This document shows, piece by piece, positions 19,184 through 26,937 of a stretch of 64,000 nt of DNA. Each line of letters opens with the position of its first letter. Within the stretch, counting starts at the first letter, position 1. The notes beneath the pieces are model-generated. The model saw nothing but the letters and a program-made list of their open reading frames with translations, did no database searches and had not been told where the DNA came from. The translations under genes and the position numbers were made by a program. The stretch covers positions 2,604,001-2,668,000 of the forward strand of contig OZ244061.1 in assembly GCA_965215475.1 (NCBI GenBank). The letters run 5' to 3'. This DNA is from Bin80 sp965215475. GTDB taxonomy: Bacteria; Bacteroidota; Rhodothermia; Rhodothermales; Bin80.

Positions 19184-19960
19184 ATGAATCATGTTCGGGA
19201 TGATCCGTCGGGAAATATCTCAAAATCCTCCAATGGATACGAGATCCAGATCAATAATCTTCATAAGGCGTTCGGGGAACGGAAAATATTGAAAGGGGTC
19301 TCGGTACGTGTTCCCAGAGGTGCCACACTCGCTGTTATGGGAGGATCGGGTACGGGAAAGAGCATTCTTTTAAAACATATGGTTGGGTTGATCGAGCCAG
19401 ATTTGGGAGAGGTATGGGTTCAGGGGCAGCAGGTGAATCAGTTGGATCAATCTAGCCTCAATGCACTCCGTCTTCGGATCGGATATTTATTTCAAGCAGG
19501 AGCACTTCTGGATTCGATGACGGTGGCGGAGAACTTGGATTTTGTGTTGCGCCGGCATAGCACAAAGTCTGCCTCGGAGCGCACCGAGCAGATTCAGGAG
19601 GCGATCGAATGGGTGGAGCTCCCACATACGGCGATGCAGTACCCGTCCGAATTATCGGGTGGACAAAAAAAGAGAATTGCCCTTGCCCGCGCGATCATAT
19701 TAAGCCCCGATATTTTGTTGTGTGATGAGCCTACTACAGGATTGGATCCGGTGAGCGTTCGAATGGTATCCAATCTGATCCTTCGGCTGAAAGCAGAGCG
19801 AGGGATTACGACGGTTGCGATTACGCATGATCTATTATGCGCGGAAATCATTGCAGATCGTGCGGCCTTTCTCTACCAGGGGCAAACGCTTGCCGAAGGT
19901 ACTCTGGATGAATTGCGTAGAGATCCGCACCCGCGATTGCGAGAATTTTTTGGAGAATGA
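19184..19960 (+). CDS. mlaF: MlaF family ABC transporter ATPase
   Basis: 258-residue ATP-binding subunit that drives the MlaE permease. Walker A GGSGTGKS is near residue 47, the signature LSGGQKKRIALARA near 158, Walker B ILLCDEPTTGLDP near 178, and the switch His in AITHD near 215. An AGGTTGATAGGCC ribosome-binding context precedes the ATG. The ~25-residue N-terminal extension before the ABC core is slightly longer than usual. Gene order mlaE-mlaF-mlaD supports the assignment. Confidence 0.93.
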   Translation: MNHVRDDPSGNISKSSNGYEIQINNLHKAFGERKILKGVSVRVPRGATLAVMGGSGTGKSILLKHMVGLIEPDLGEVWVQGQQVNQLDQSSLNALRLRIGYLFQAGALLDSMTVAENLDFVLRRHSTKSASERTEQIQEAIEWVELPHTAMQYPSELSGGQKKRIALARAIILSPDILLCDEPTTGLDPVSVRMVSNLILRLKAERGITTVAITHDLLCAEIIADRAAFLYQGQTLAEGTLDELRRDPHPRLREFFGE

Positions 19961-20087
19961 ATACAGGAATCATCCGTGTGTGCAGACATATTCATAGAGT
20001 CACCTACAATCCCAGTGAGGAAATATCTTCGCTTCCATGCAACATTGAGGACCGATTTGCTTTACAACTGAGTCATTCTGTTTCGTA

Positions 20088-21149
20088 ATGTCTACCCGTA
20101 TCCGTGTCGGTCTGGTTGTTGTGATTTCTGTAGGGCTTCTGATGGCCATTTTGTTTATTGTCGGGAGCCGGACCTTACTTTTTAGTGACCGATTTCTAGT
20201 GCGGTCACAATTTAATTCTGTTGCTGGCCTGAGTCCAGGGGCCGCCGTGCAATTTCAGGGAGTCAGTATTGGGGCCGTAGAAAGTGTCACCCTGCCCAGT
20301 GGACCTGAGGAGATGATAGAGGTGACCATGGGAATCCGAACGCGAGCTCGATCCATTCTGCACCAGCAAACGCAGGCGCAGATCAAGTCTCAGGGGCTTA
20401 TTGGCAGCATGATCGTGGTATTAGTAAATCCCCCCATGTCGGGGATACAGCCCGCCCCATTGGAGAATAACGACATGATTCGAGGAGTTGACCCGTTTGA
20501 TCTCTTCGAGATCACCGATAAGGCCCTTGCATCGGTACAACGGTTTGAGCAATCTGCAACCTCCTTTGAGACAATCATTGATGATATCCGGGCAGGGGAA
20601 GGTACTTTAGGGAAGCTCATCTATGATCCCGAGTTATACAACAGCATGGTCGCCACAACACAGGAAACCGAACGGCTCATGGAAAATCTCGGGAATGATG
20701 CAGAGGCCCTGGTCCTACTTGCTGGTCAGGCGACCGAAGGGTTGGAATCGATCCTCGGGAAGATTGATGCAGGGGAGGGCACATTTTCCCAGCTTCTGAA
20801 TGAATCGGATCTCTATGAATCTGTTCAGGCGAGCGCAGATACCCTTCAAGGGATCATCATTGGTGTTGGCACGCTAACCAAACGTGTTGAAGCGATGGCA
20901 GATTGGGCGTCCCTTGGAGCCTTCCGATTTGCAGAACTCATGGAAGCAGGCAAGCATAACTGGCTCTTCAAGCGTTACTTTGAAGAGCGGGGGTACATGG
21001 AACAGGCACCGTTTGAGGTTCGAGAGCTTGCGATTGCAGAAAGCTTTGCAGAACTTGAGACAAAGAGACAAGAACTCCTGGCATTGGAGGCACACCTTGA
21101 TCGGAGGTCAGCAATGCTTGACTCATTGCAGAGACAACTTGATCGGTAG
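20088..21149 (+). CDS. mlaD: MCE-domain lipid-binding protein (MlaD family)
   Basis: 353 residues. An N-terminal membrane anchor (VGLVVVISVGLLMAILFIVG) is followed by an MCE domain (residues ~35-120; AGLSPGAAVQFQGVSIGAVESV). A long helical C-terminal part contains two GEGTLGKL/GEGTFSQLL-type segments, as in longer MlaD relatives, and ends in a coiled coil. The periplasmic MCE hexamer passes lipids between the membranes. It is separated from mlaF by 127 bp but is on the same strand and is probably cotranscribed. Confidence 0.9.
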   Translation: MSTRIRVGLVVVISVGLLMAILFIVGSRTLLFSDRFLVRSQFNSVAGLSPGAAVQFQGVSIGAVESVTLPSGPEEMIEVTMGIRTRARSILHQQTQAQIKSQGLIGSMIVVLVNPPMSGIQPAPLENNDMIRGVDPFDLFEITDKALASVQRFEQSATSFETIIDDIRAGEGTLGKLIYDPELYNSMVATTQETERLMENLGNDAEALVLLAGQATEGLESILGKIDAGEGTFSQLLNESDLYESVQASADTLQGIIIGVGTLTKRVEAMADWASLGAFRFAELMEAGKHNWLFKRYFEERGYMEQAPFEVRELAIAESFAELETKRQELLALEAHLDRRSAMLDSLQRQLDR

Positions 21150-21151
21150 AC

Positions 21152-21724
21152 GTGGCATCTCCTCTGGTTTATTATGGCCGTGCACGATGGTGTGCAAGTC
21201 GCTCTCTGTTGGGGTATCTCTTTCGATGTCGTATCGAAAATGAAAGACAGGCAGAAGCTTGGTATCTAATCACGATCTGTAGCGTGATTATTGCGGCCAT
21301 TGTCATACAGTTTATGGGGTGGAGTTTCTGGCATGAAGAGATTCAGAACAGCTCCCGCTTGTCTATGTGGTATTGGGGAATTCAGTTGGGGATGGCCGGT
21401 GTAGTCTTGTTTGGTGGGCTTATGGGGTACTGTCCTCGGGTTCAAGCGGTTTTGACCGAATCCTCCATCAGAGCGATTCAGGGTCGCAGATCCGCTGAGT
21501 TGACGGTGGATACTTTGGTCGATTACAAGATCGTCTCTTCATTGGAGTATTATCGAAAATGGAATGGTCAGGTGGAACGCTATATGGCACATATTCCGGA
21601 CGATGTTCTTCTTGTGTTTGGCGAAGAAAAATCCATTGCGATTGGGATTGATCCAGATGTACATGAAAAGCTGATTGGAGCAATGAATCAGTTTACAAAA
21701 GTTGTGGAAGATCATGAAATTTGA
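21152..21724 (+). CDS. Small two-helix membrane protein, unknown function
   Basis: 190 residues with a GTG start 2 bp after the mlaD stop. It has two membrane segments (ITICSVIIAAIVIQFMGW near 40-57 and WGIQLGMAGVVLFGGLMGY near 75-93) and a mixed cytoplasmic or periplasmic C-terminal domain (FGEEKSIAIGIDPDVHEKLI). I do not recognise a named family. Position suggests a link to the Mla block, and its end overlaps tgt by 11 bp. Confidence 0.7.
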   Translation: MASPLVYYGRARWCASRSLLGYLFRCRIENERQAEAWYLITICSVIIAAIVIQFMGWSFWHEEIQNSSRLSMWYWGIQLGMAGVVLFGGLMGYCPRVQAVLTESSIRAIQGRRSAELTVDTLVDYKIVSSLEYYRKWNGQVERYMAHIPDDVLLVFGEEKSIAIGIDPDVHEKLIGAMNQFTKVVEDHEI

Positions 21725-22838
21725 AGTATCACATAGATCAGAGGGTGCACGTGCGGGCGCGCTTGTGACGGAACGGGGGAGAATTCATACGCCGGTATTC
21801 ATGCCCGTAGGGACATTAGGAACTGTGAAAGGCGTATCTCCAAGGGAGTTAAAACAAGATTTGGATGCACAAATCATTCTTGGAAATACCTATCATCTTT
21901 ACCTGCGACCAGGGGCAGAACGGATTCTGGAGGCTGGTGGATTGCATGAGTTTATGGCATGGAATCGGCCGATACTTACCGATTCGGGCGGATTCCAAGT
22001 CTATTCATTGTCGAGTCGCTGCAAGATCACAGATGGGGGAGCGACGTTTCAGAGCCATATAGATGGATCCCGTCATTTATTTACGCCGGAAAGCGTTGTG
22101 GATTTTCAACGGATACTGGGATCCGATATTATGATGGTTCTGGATGAATGCCCACCATCGGGAGTTCGTCATTCGTATGCGAAGCAGGCAAATCGGCGAA
22201 CGGCAGCATGGGCAAAGCGGAGTCAGGTACGATTTCATGATACAGAACCCCGCTATGGATACGAGCAGCTTCTTTTCGCGATCGTTCAGGGGAGTACGTT
22301 TGAGGATCTGCGGTGCGAATCTGCGGAACAGCTGGTCGCAATGGATTTTCCAGGATATGCCATCGGAGGCTTATCGGTTGGAGAAGAAGCGGAGGCTCTC
22401 TATGAGATGGTGAGTATATCTTGTGAAGTACTTCCACAAGATAAACCTAGATACCTGATGGGAGTAGGGACCCCTGAAAACCTACTTGAGGCAATCCGCC
22501 GGGGGGTTGACATGTTTGACTGTGTAATGCCGACGCGAAATGGGCGAAACGGGATGCTTTTTACAACTCAGGGGGTGATCAATATCCGGAATCATAAATG
22601 GGCGAATGATTTCATGCCATTGGACTCTGGCCTGAACACCTACGTAAGTCAGGCATTTACACGAGCGTATGTACGGCATTTATTTCAGTGTAATGAAATT
22701 CTGGGGTTACAGATTTCTGCGATGCAGAATCTTGGACTCTATGCATGGTTGATGCGCGGAGCCCGTCAGGCCATTGTAGAAAATCGTTACCCCGCTTTCA
22801 TGCAGGAAATGGGCCCACGGCTTTGCCGGCGGCTGTAG
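21714..22838 (+). CDS. tgt: tRNA-guanine transglycosylase, lacking the zinc cysteines
   Basis: Exchanges guanine-34 for a queuosine precursor in GUN-anticodon tRNAs. 374 residues with catalytic DSGGFQVYS (Asp near 91), GGLSVGE and FDCVMPTRNGRNG (second Asp near 266). The ATG at 21714 (MKFEVSHRSEG) is preferred over a TTG 12 bases earlier. The usual CxCxxC...H zinc site is replaced: after PLD the residues are SGLNTYVSQ, and the later His is Gln (SAMQNL). The fold around it (RAYVRHLFQCNEILGLQ) is conserved, so the enzyme is probably intact and zinc-independent. Confidence 0.92.
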   Translation: MKFEVSHRSEGARAGALVTERGRIHTPVFMPVGTLGTVKGVSPRELKQDLDAQIILGNTYHLYLRPGAERILEAGGLHEFMAWNRPILTDSGGFQVYSLSSRCKITDGGATFQSHIDGSRHLFTPESVVDFQRILGSDIMMVLDECPPSGVRHSYAKQANRRTAAWAKRSQVRFHDTEPRYGYEQLLFAIVQGSTFEDLRCESAEQLVAMDFPGYAIGGLSVGEEAEALYEMVSISCEVLPQDKPRYLMGVGTPENLLEAIRRGVDMFDCVMPTRNGRNGMLFTTQGVINIRNHKWANDFMPLDSGLNTYVSQAFTRAYVRHLFQCNEILGLQISAMQNLGLYAWLMRGARQAIVENRYPAFMQEMGPRLCRRL

Positions 22839-22899
22839 TTGAACCAAGGAAGAGGAAGAATCGTTATCTTTTCATTCTGATCAGCGCGTGATAGATAGT

Positions 22900-24132
22900 A
22901 TGGCACGAACTTTTGATATCCCTAATTTTTACACTAGTCCGATCCTTTCCGTGATCAAGACGGCGCGTATGGCCGAAGATCCGCGTAAGAAGGATCTCTC
23001 TCCATCACTTCTGGATTTTGGGCCACTAAAGGTGTGGATTGCACGGAATTTTGGGTTTTGTTTTGGAGTGGAGAACGCAGTGGAGATCGCATATCGTGCT
23101 ATCTCGGATCACCCGGATCGACGGCTGTTTATGCTATCGGAAATGATCCATAATCCCCAGGTGAATAATGATCTTCGGCGCCGGGGAATGCAGTTTTTAC
23201 GCTCAAGCATGGGGGATCAATTGATCAATTTCGATACGCTGACCTCAGAGGATATTGTTGTGATTCCCGCCTTTGGAACCACGCTAGAAATCAAAGAAGA
23301 GCTCATGAATATCGGGGTGGATGTACGTACGTACGATACCACGTGTCCCTTTGTGAAAAAAGTTTGGCGTCGAAGTTCCCAGATCGGGGAAAAGGATTAT
23401 ACCGTGGTCATTCATGGCAAGCGGTTACATGAGGAGTCTCGTGCTTCTTTTTCTCATGCAAATAAGCATGCCCCCGTCATTGTGATTCGAGATGAAAGAG
23501 ATGCCCGTGACTTGGGGAAAGTGATACGAGGAGAGAAAGATCGCGCGTATTTCTACGAACGATTTGAGGATTGCTACAGTGAGGGGTTTGATCCAGATCA
23601 GGATTTAGAACGCATTGGAGTCGTGAATCAGACCACTATGTTGGTCACTGAAACGCAGGAAGTGACGGACATCTTGCGGGAAGCCATCCATGACCGTTAT
23701 CAGGAAGAGGGACATTTTGTAGACACCAGTGATACACTCTGTTATGCAACCCACGAAAACCAGGAAGCGGCCCGTGTGATGCTGGAGCAACCACTTGATC
23801 TGGCACTGGTGATTGGGGGATACAACTCCTCAAATACCAGTCAGATTGTGTCTTTGTGCAGTTCGGTCGTTCCTACGTACTTTATACGAGGATCCGAAGA
23901 GATTGGAGCGAAACGGATTCATCACTATAATTATCAGGTCATGGAAGTGTCAACAGCGGTCGACTGGCTTCCAGATCATCGGCCAGTCTCCATTGCAATC
24001 ACTTCGGGTGCATCTTGTCCAGATATGCTCGTAGATGATGTAATTCGTAAAGTAGCCGCTTTTTTCAAAGATGCGGTATCGTTTGAGGAAGCACTTATCC
24101 CGTACGCATCGGTTCCTGTGCCACTCGAGTAG
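22900..24132 (+). CDS. ispH: 4-hydroxy-3-methylbut-2-enyl diphosphate reductase
   Basis: The last step of the MEP isoprenoid pathway, a [4Fe-4S] enzyme. Three cluster cysteines are seen in NFGFCFGVENA, TTCPFVKKVW and SGASCPDMLVDDV. The substrate-binding His/Glu elements SEMIHNPQVNNDL and VNQTTMLVTETQEV are present. 410 residues, longer than the ~310-residue E. coli form, with a ~45-residue N-terminal extension as in several Bacteroidota/plant-like forms. The ATG at 22900 is chosen over a GTG at 22888. Confidence 0.94.
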   Translation: MARTFDIPNFYTSPILSVIKTARMAEDPRKKDLSPSLLDFGPLKVWIARNFGFCFGVENAVEIAYRAISDHPDRRLFMLSEMIHNPQVNNDLRRRGMQFLRSSMGDQLINFDTLTSEDIVVIPAFGTTLEIKEELMNIGVDVRTYDTTCPFVKKVWRRSSQIGEKDYTVVIHGKRLHEESRASFSHANKHAPVIVIRDERDARDLGKVIRGEKDRAYFYERFEDCYSEGFDPDQDLERIGVVNQTTMLVTETQEVTDILREAIHDRYQEEGHFVDTSDTLCYATHENQEAARVMLEQPLDLALVIGGYNSSNTSQIVSLCSSVVPTYFIRGSEEIGAKRIHHYNYQVMEVSTAVDWLPDHRPVSIAITSGASCPDMLVDDVIRKVAAFFKDAVSFEEALIPYASVPVPLE

Positions 24133-24136
24133 GAAC

Positions 24137-24694
24137 ATGGCACGCAGTATGTGGGTGGCTCTGGTGGTTCTGGCATCCTGTGATGTGTTTGATGCTCGTA
24201 CACCGGAGTCTCCGATTGGAGAGGCGGGTACGTGGTTGCAGCCTGTCGCTCCTGATCTTGTCGTTGACAATTTACGTGCTGCAGTGGCAGAGTTGAATGC
24301 TGCGAATTACCGAAGATCCTTGGATGAGGAGTTCATGTTCACGCCTACGGCTTCTGCCTATGCGCGTGATCCAGATCAATGGGCGAACTGGAATCAGGCA
24401 CAGGAGAATGGGTATTTTATTACGGTAGCGGAAGCCGCAAAGGGAAGTTCTGGAAACCTCCTACGTATTGAGGATACGACCACCGAGCTCAGTGACACAG
24501 AATACATTCTGGATGCGCATTATCTATTGCTGATCAAGCATGGGAGTCAGCAGATCGCAGACACCCTTCAGGGAAGGCTAATATGGGTCATTACCAAGAA
24601 AGCCGATGGTCTGTGGATGCTCACCGGGTGGAGTGATCAGAGTATTGGCGCACAAGATTCTTGGAGCGATCTAAAGGCAGAATTCGCCAGCTAA
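24137..24694 (+). CDS. Hypothetical lipoprotein
   Basis: 185 residues from the ATG at 24137, preceded by AGGA. The short hydrophobic signal ends in a lipobox (LVVLASC). The soluble part is alpha/beta (DLVVDNLRAAVAELNAANYRRSLDEEF, then paired strands), resembling NTF2/SnoaL-like small periplasmic domains. A longer frame upstream overlaps ispH and lacks a signal peptide, so it is rejected. It lies 4 bp after ispH and 4 bp before a second lipoprotein of similar size; the two look like diverged duplicates. Confidence 0.7.
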   Translation: MARSMWVALVVLASCDVFDARTPESPIGEAGTWLQPVAPDLVVDNLRAAVAELNAANYRRSLDEEFMFTPTASAYARDPDQWANWNQAQENGYFITVAEAAKGSSGNLLRIEDTTTELSDTEYILDAHYLLLIKHGSQQIADTLQGRLIWVITKKADGLWMLTGWSDQSIGAQDSWSDLKAEFAS

Positions 24695-24698
24695 CGGC

Positions 24699-25223
24699 AT
24701 GGGATTCCATCCACCTTGCATATCCACCGTGATGGTCATCATGCTTCTGTTTTTTTATGGTGGATGTAATCCATTTGCCCCGGCAATTGGAGAGGGAGAT
24801 CCTTTTGAGGATCTTTTTGGTGACCCGAAGACGATTGAAGGATACTTCACCAATTTCCGCAATGCATACGAACTGAGGGATCTATCACTTTATGAGCCAC
24901 TGATTGATTCGTCCTTCGTCTTCATTTACACAGATTTTGATTCGGGGATTGAGCGCGAGTGGGGATTTGGTCAGGAGTTGGAATCAACTCGCCGTTTGTT
25001 TGAAAGTACAGTGGAAGTACAATTACAGTGGAATCAAATTATTACCAGGCAGGAATTTAACGAAGGCACACGAGCGGTTGCGGTACGAGGGTTTAATTTA
25101 TCGGTTTCCCTCAATAATGGGGATATCTTCAGGGGAGATGGGAACGTAAATTTCTTGCTTGCACGCGCAGACACAACCCGTGCGTGGCGTTTAGTACGTT
25201 GGCGGGATGAAAGTGAACTATGA
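24699..25223 (+). CDS. Hypothetical lipoprotein, NTF2-like
   Basis: 174 residues. The signal peptide VMVIMLLFFYGGC has a lipobox Cys near 23. The remainder (TIEGYFTNFRNAYELRDLSLYEPLID onward, finishing with RAWRLVRWRDE) has the helix-then-curved-sheet pattern of NTF2/SnoaL-like proteins, with the usual final 'W..L..W.D' strand. Function unknown. It is the last gene of the long plus-strand run. Confidence 0.7.
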   Translation: MGFHPPCISTVMVIMLLFFYGGCNPFAPAIGEGDPFEDLFGDPKTIEGYFTNFRNAYELRDLSLYEPLIDSSFVFIYTDFDSGIEREWGFGQELESTRRLFESTVEVQLQWNQIITRQEFNEGTRAVAVRGFNLSVSLNNGDIFRGDGNVNFLLARADTTRAWRLVRWRDESEL

Positions 25224-25523
25224 CGGAAATGATGTATCCGTTCAAGAACCCTGTATAATTTAGATTGGTTTGGAAATTCGTTTGTGCTTGTGAGCAGAGA
25301 CCCAAGGGGAACTGACGAGGGGACTCCTTAGGGTTGATGTGTAGAATCCACACGATTCGAGGCCAAAATTCATCCCAAAATCACTTGCTTTAGGATCAAA
25401 TCAATCGGTGGTACAACGATGTGGCATCAAAATGATCGGTGGTTCTTTTTGGCTCTTCGGCCATTTTACATGCAGAAACCCTACATCTTCGAGTGAGCCT
25501 TATTAAAGAAGAAAACCCCCGTT

Positions 25524-25690
25524 TTATAGTTGATTTACAAGTTTGTCAATTTTGTCGATCTCTGCGGTTTTCGCCAGATATTCCGAGTAGGCTTCTTGCG
25601 CATTTTGTATCCATCCGAGAATCTCATATAATTTAGTAGGGGTTCCCACTAACAGCTTAATCGAGTATAAACCGTAGAGTTAAGTCGTCA
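25524..25690 (-). pseudogene. Fragment of an unknown gene (C-terminal tail)
   Basis: On the minus strand the stretch reads LVGTPTKLYEILGWIQNAQ and continues with an acidic helix to EIDKIDKLVNQL and a TAA (25524-25526). This is clearly protein-like, but there is no start codon and only ~50 residues remain. A related coding remnant (LVGVLAK-stop-YGILGRI) lies at 36642-36690, so this appears to be a repeated gene broken by mobile elements. Family unknown. Confidence 0.35.
25607..25652 (-). repeat. Dispersed repeat copy 1 (TTAGTGGGA...GGATAC)
   Basis: About 46 bp matching 36642-36687 (plus strand) with most bases conserved, from TTAGTGGGA to ATATGRGATTCTCGGAYGGATAC. The last 23 bp recur at 26828-26850. 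Confidence 0.55.
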
Positions 25691-25713
25691 TTCTACTTGA
25701 AGAATGACACTAA
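25656..25713 (-). repeat. Dispersed ~60-bp repeat with internal hairpin, copy 1
   Basis: Inverted relative to 34582-34643. Both read TTARTGTCATT.TTCAAG, then AATGACG, then TAACTCTACG.TTTATACTC.ATTAAG. The GTCATT/AATGAC halves can pair, so a small hairpin is possible. It may be a MITE or an IS-linked leader. Confidence 0.5.
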
Positions 25714-25747
25714 GTGGGGAATCTGTTTTTCGGGGTATCTTGGAGAT

Positions 25748-25765
25748 GCTCTTGCAAAATCTCTC
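25748..25765 (+). repeat. Solo IS-end-like motif (GCTCTTGCAAAA), copy 1
   Basis: Matches 26585-26602 and 56192-56209 at 14 or more of 18 positions. The consensus resembles termini of IS5/IS1182-type elements. No transposase lies next to it. Confidence 0.4.
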
Positions 25766-25979
25766 TTACTTGGGTGCAAACATTGCTCTGAGAATACCTG
25801 AAGGGATCTTTATATCTGGATCAGGGGGGTGCAAGAGCCTCTGGATAAAGATCCACTCCACCTGGATAGAAGTAAAGAATCCAAGTTTAATGATGTATAA
25901 ACCTACTTCTTTCATCACTACGGTCATGTCACATTATGTGAATCTGTGTAGATTCATATTCATCCATGCAAACAGTAAA

Positions 25980-26360
25980 TTAGACATCCCAATTGAAGAT
26001 GTTTGCCAAAAATCCAAGAACTCCCGTGGCTGCTAAGATGCTCAGGATAACAATCAAGGTATTGTACTTGGCGTTCTGGGAATCAATCTTGGATTCCAAT
26101 CGAACGATGTTGCCATCAAACTTGGAGTTCAATTGAGCGATGTTGCCATCAAACTTGGAGTTCAATTGAGCGATGTTGCCATCAAACTTGGATTCCAAGC
26201 GAGTTCGGATCGTGTCAATCCTTTCTAATACGTTTGCTGATGCCATGTCCGTGATCAGTTCTGTGAGTTCATTGGCCTCATCTGCTGTGAGTTCAGGCTT
26301 GCGAAGCAAGTAAGAAATCCCGGTAAATTGACCCACTTGGTCAGGATTTTGCTCGGTCAT
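25980..26360 (-). CDS. Small coiled-coil protein with C-terminal membrane anchor
   Basis: 126 residues. Three exact or near-exact 11-residue units (SKFDGNIAQLN type) form a coiled coil near residues 52-90, followed by one membrane helix (TLIVILSILAATGVLGFLANIF). The layout and the KYNTLIVIL junction are shared with the protein at 41579-41863 (TKYNVLLWVMGVGF), so these are paralogues. It recalls Bdr-like or DUF1640-like small membrane coiled coils; function unknown. It is the nearest gene downstream of FN3 protein A on the same strand. Confidence 0.65.
   Translation of the reverse strand: MTEQNPDQVGQFTGISYLLRKPELTADEANELTELITDMASANVLERIDTIRTRLESKFDGNIAQLNSKFDGNIAQLNSKFDGNIVRLESKIDSQNAKYNTLIVILSILAATGVLGFLANIFNWDV
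26105..26203 (-). repeat. Tandem 33-bp repeat, three copies, in frame
   Basis: Units start at 26105, 26138 and 26171 and are almost identical. Each encodes 11 residues of the coiled coil, so gain or loss of a unit would keep the frame. Confidence 0.85.
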
Positions 26361-26542
26361 ATATGAATTGAAGTAAAATAGGTTTCACTACGATTTACAG
26401 GAAAAAGTACCCTGTGGATGGTTGTTTTTTCCTTGATTGACTTGAATCCCTGCCTTTACCTGTCATACAGGATTTCGGGACGTCTATTGATCCTTCGCAT
26501 TCTTCTTCTTCTGGAGTTTACTCACTCAAAAAGGGGTATCCC

Positions 26543-26565
26543 CATTTATTTGTAGATGTCTCCTT
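26543..26565 (-). repeat. Solo ISAzo13-element end
   Basis: The minus-strand TAAGGAGACATCTACAAATA matches the left end of the ISAzo13 element at 34552-34573 at about 20 of 23 positions. No transposase is attached. Confidence 0.5.
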
Positions 26566-26584
26566 ACCAAATCAATCAATAAGA

Positions 26585-26602
26585 GCCTCTTGCAAAACTC
26601 TC
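26585..26602 (+). repeat. Solo IS-end-like motif, copy 2
   Basis: GCCTCTTGCAAAACTCTC, same family as 25748-25765 and 56192-56209. Confidence 0.4.
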
Positions 26603-26937
26603 GAGTTTTGATTTCGCAAACCTCAGGCATGCAGGTCAACCTTACGCCTCCTCTTGTGCTCCCCAAAAAGAGAACTCCAGATCATTTTGATGACAAACGT
26701 GATTTTTCCAAGATTTACCGCCAATTGACATTTGTGGATGAATTTTGGTTACGAATCGTATGAATTCTACACACCAACCCTAAGCCCCCCTTGCGTCTCT
26801 GCTTACAAGCGCAAACCGATCCAGAATATATGGGATTCTCGTATGGATACCACCTCTGAGCTTTCTATCTCTTATTATGCGGGGGGTTGGATCTCTGCCC
26901 AATTGATTCGTGTTAAAACTTTCAGTGATCTGCCCTG

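Larger units (their letters stand above)
26361..26937. other. Gene-poor stretch with mobile-element remnants
   Basis: 577 bp between FN3 gene A and the coiled-coil gene. It contains a solo ISAzo13-type end (26543-26565, minus), a solo IS end (26585-26602) and a 23-bp dispersed repeat (26828-26850). No intact gene recognised. Confidence 0.5.
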
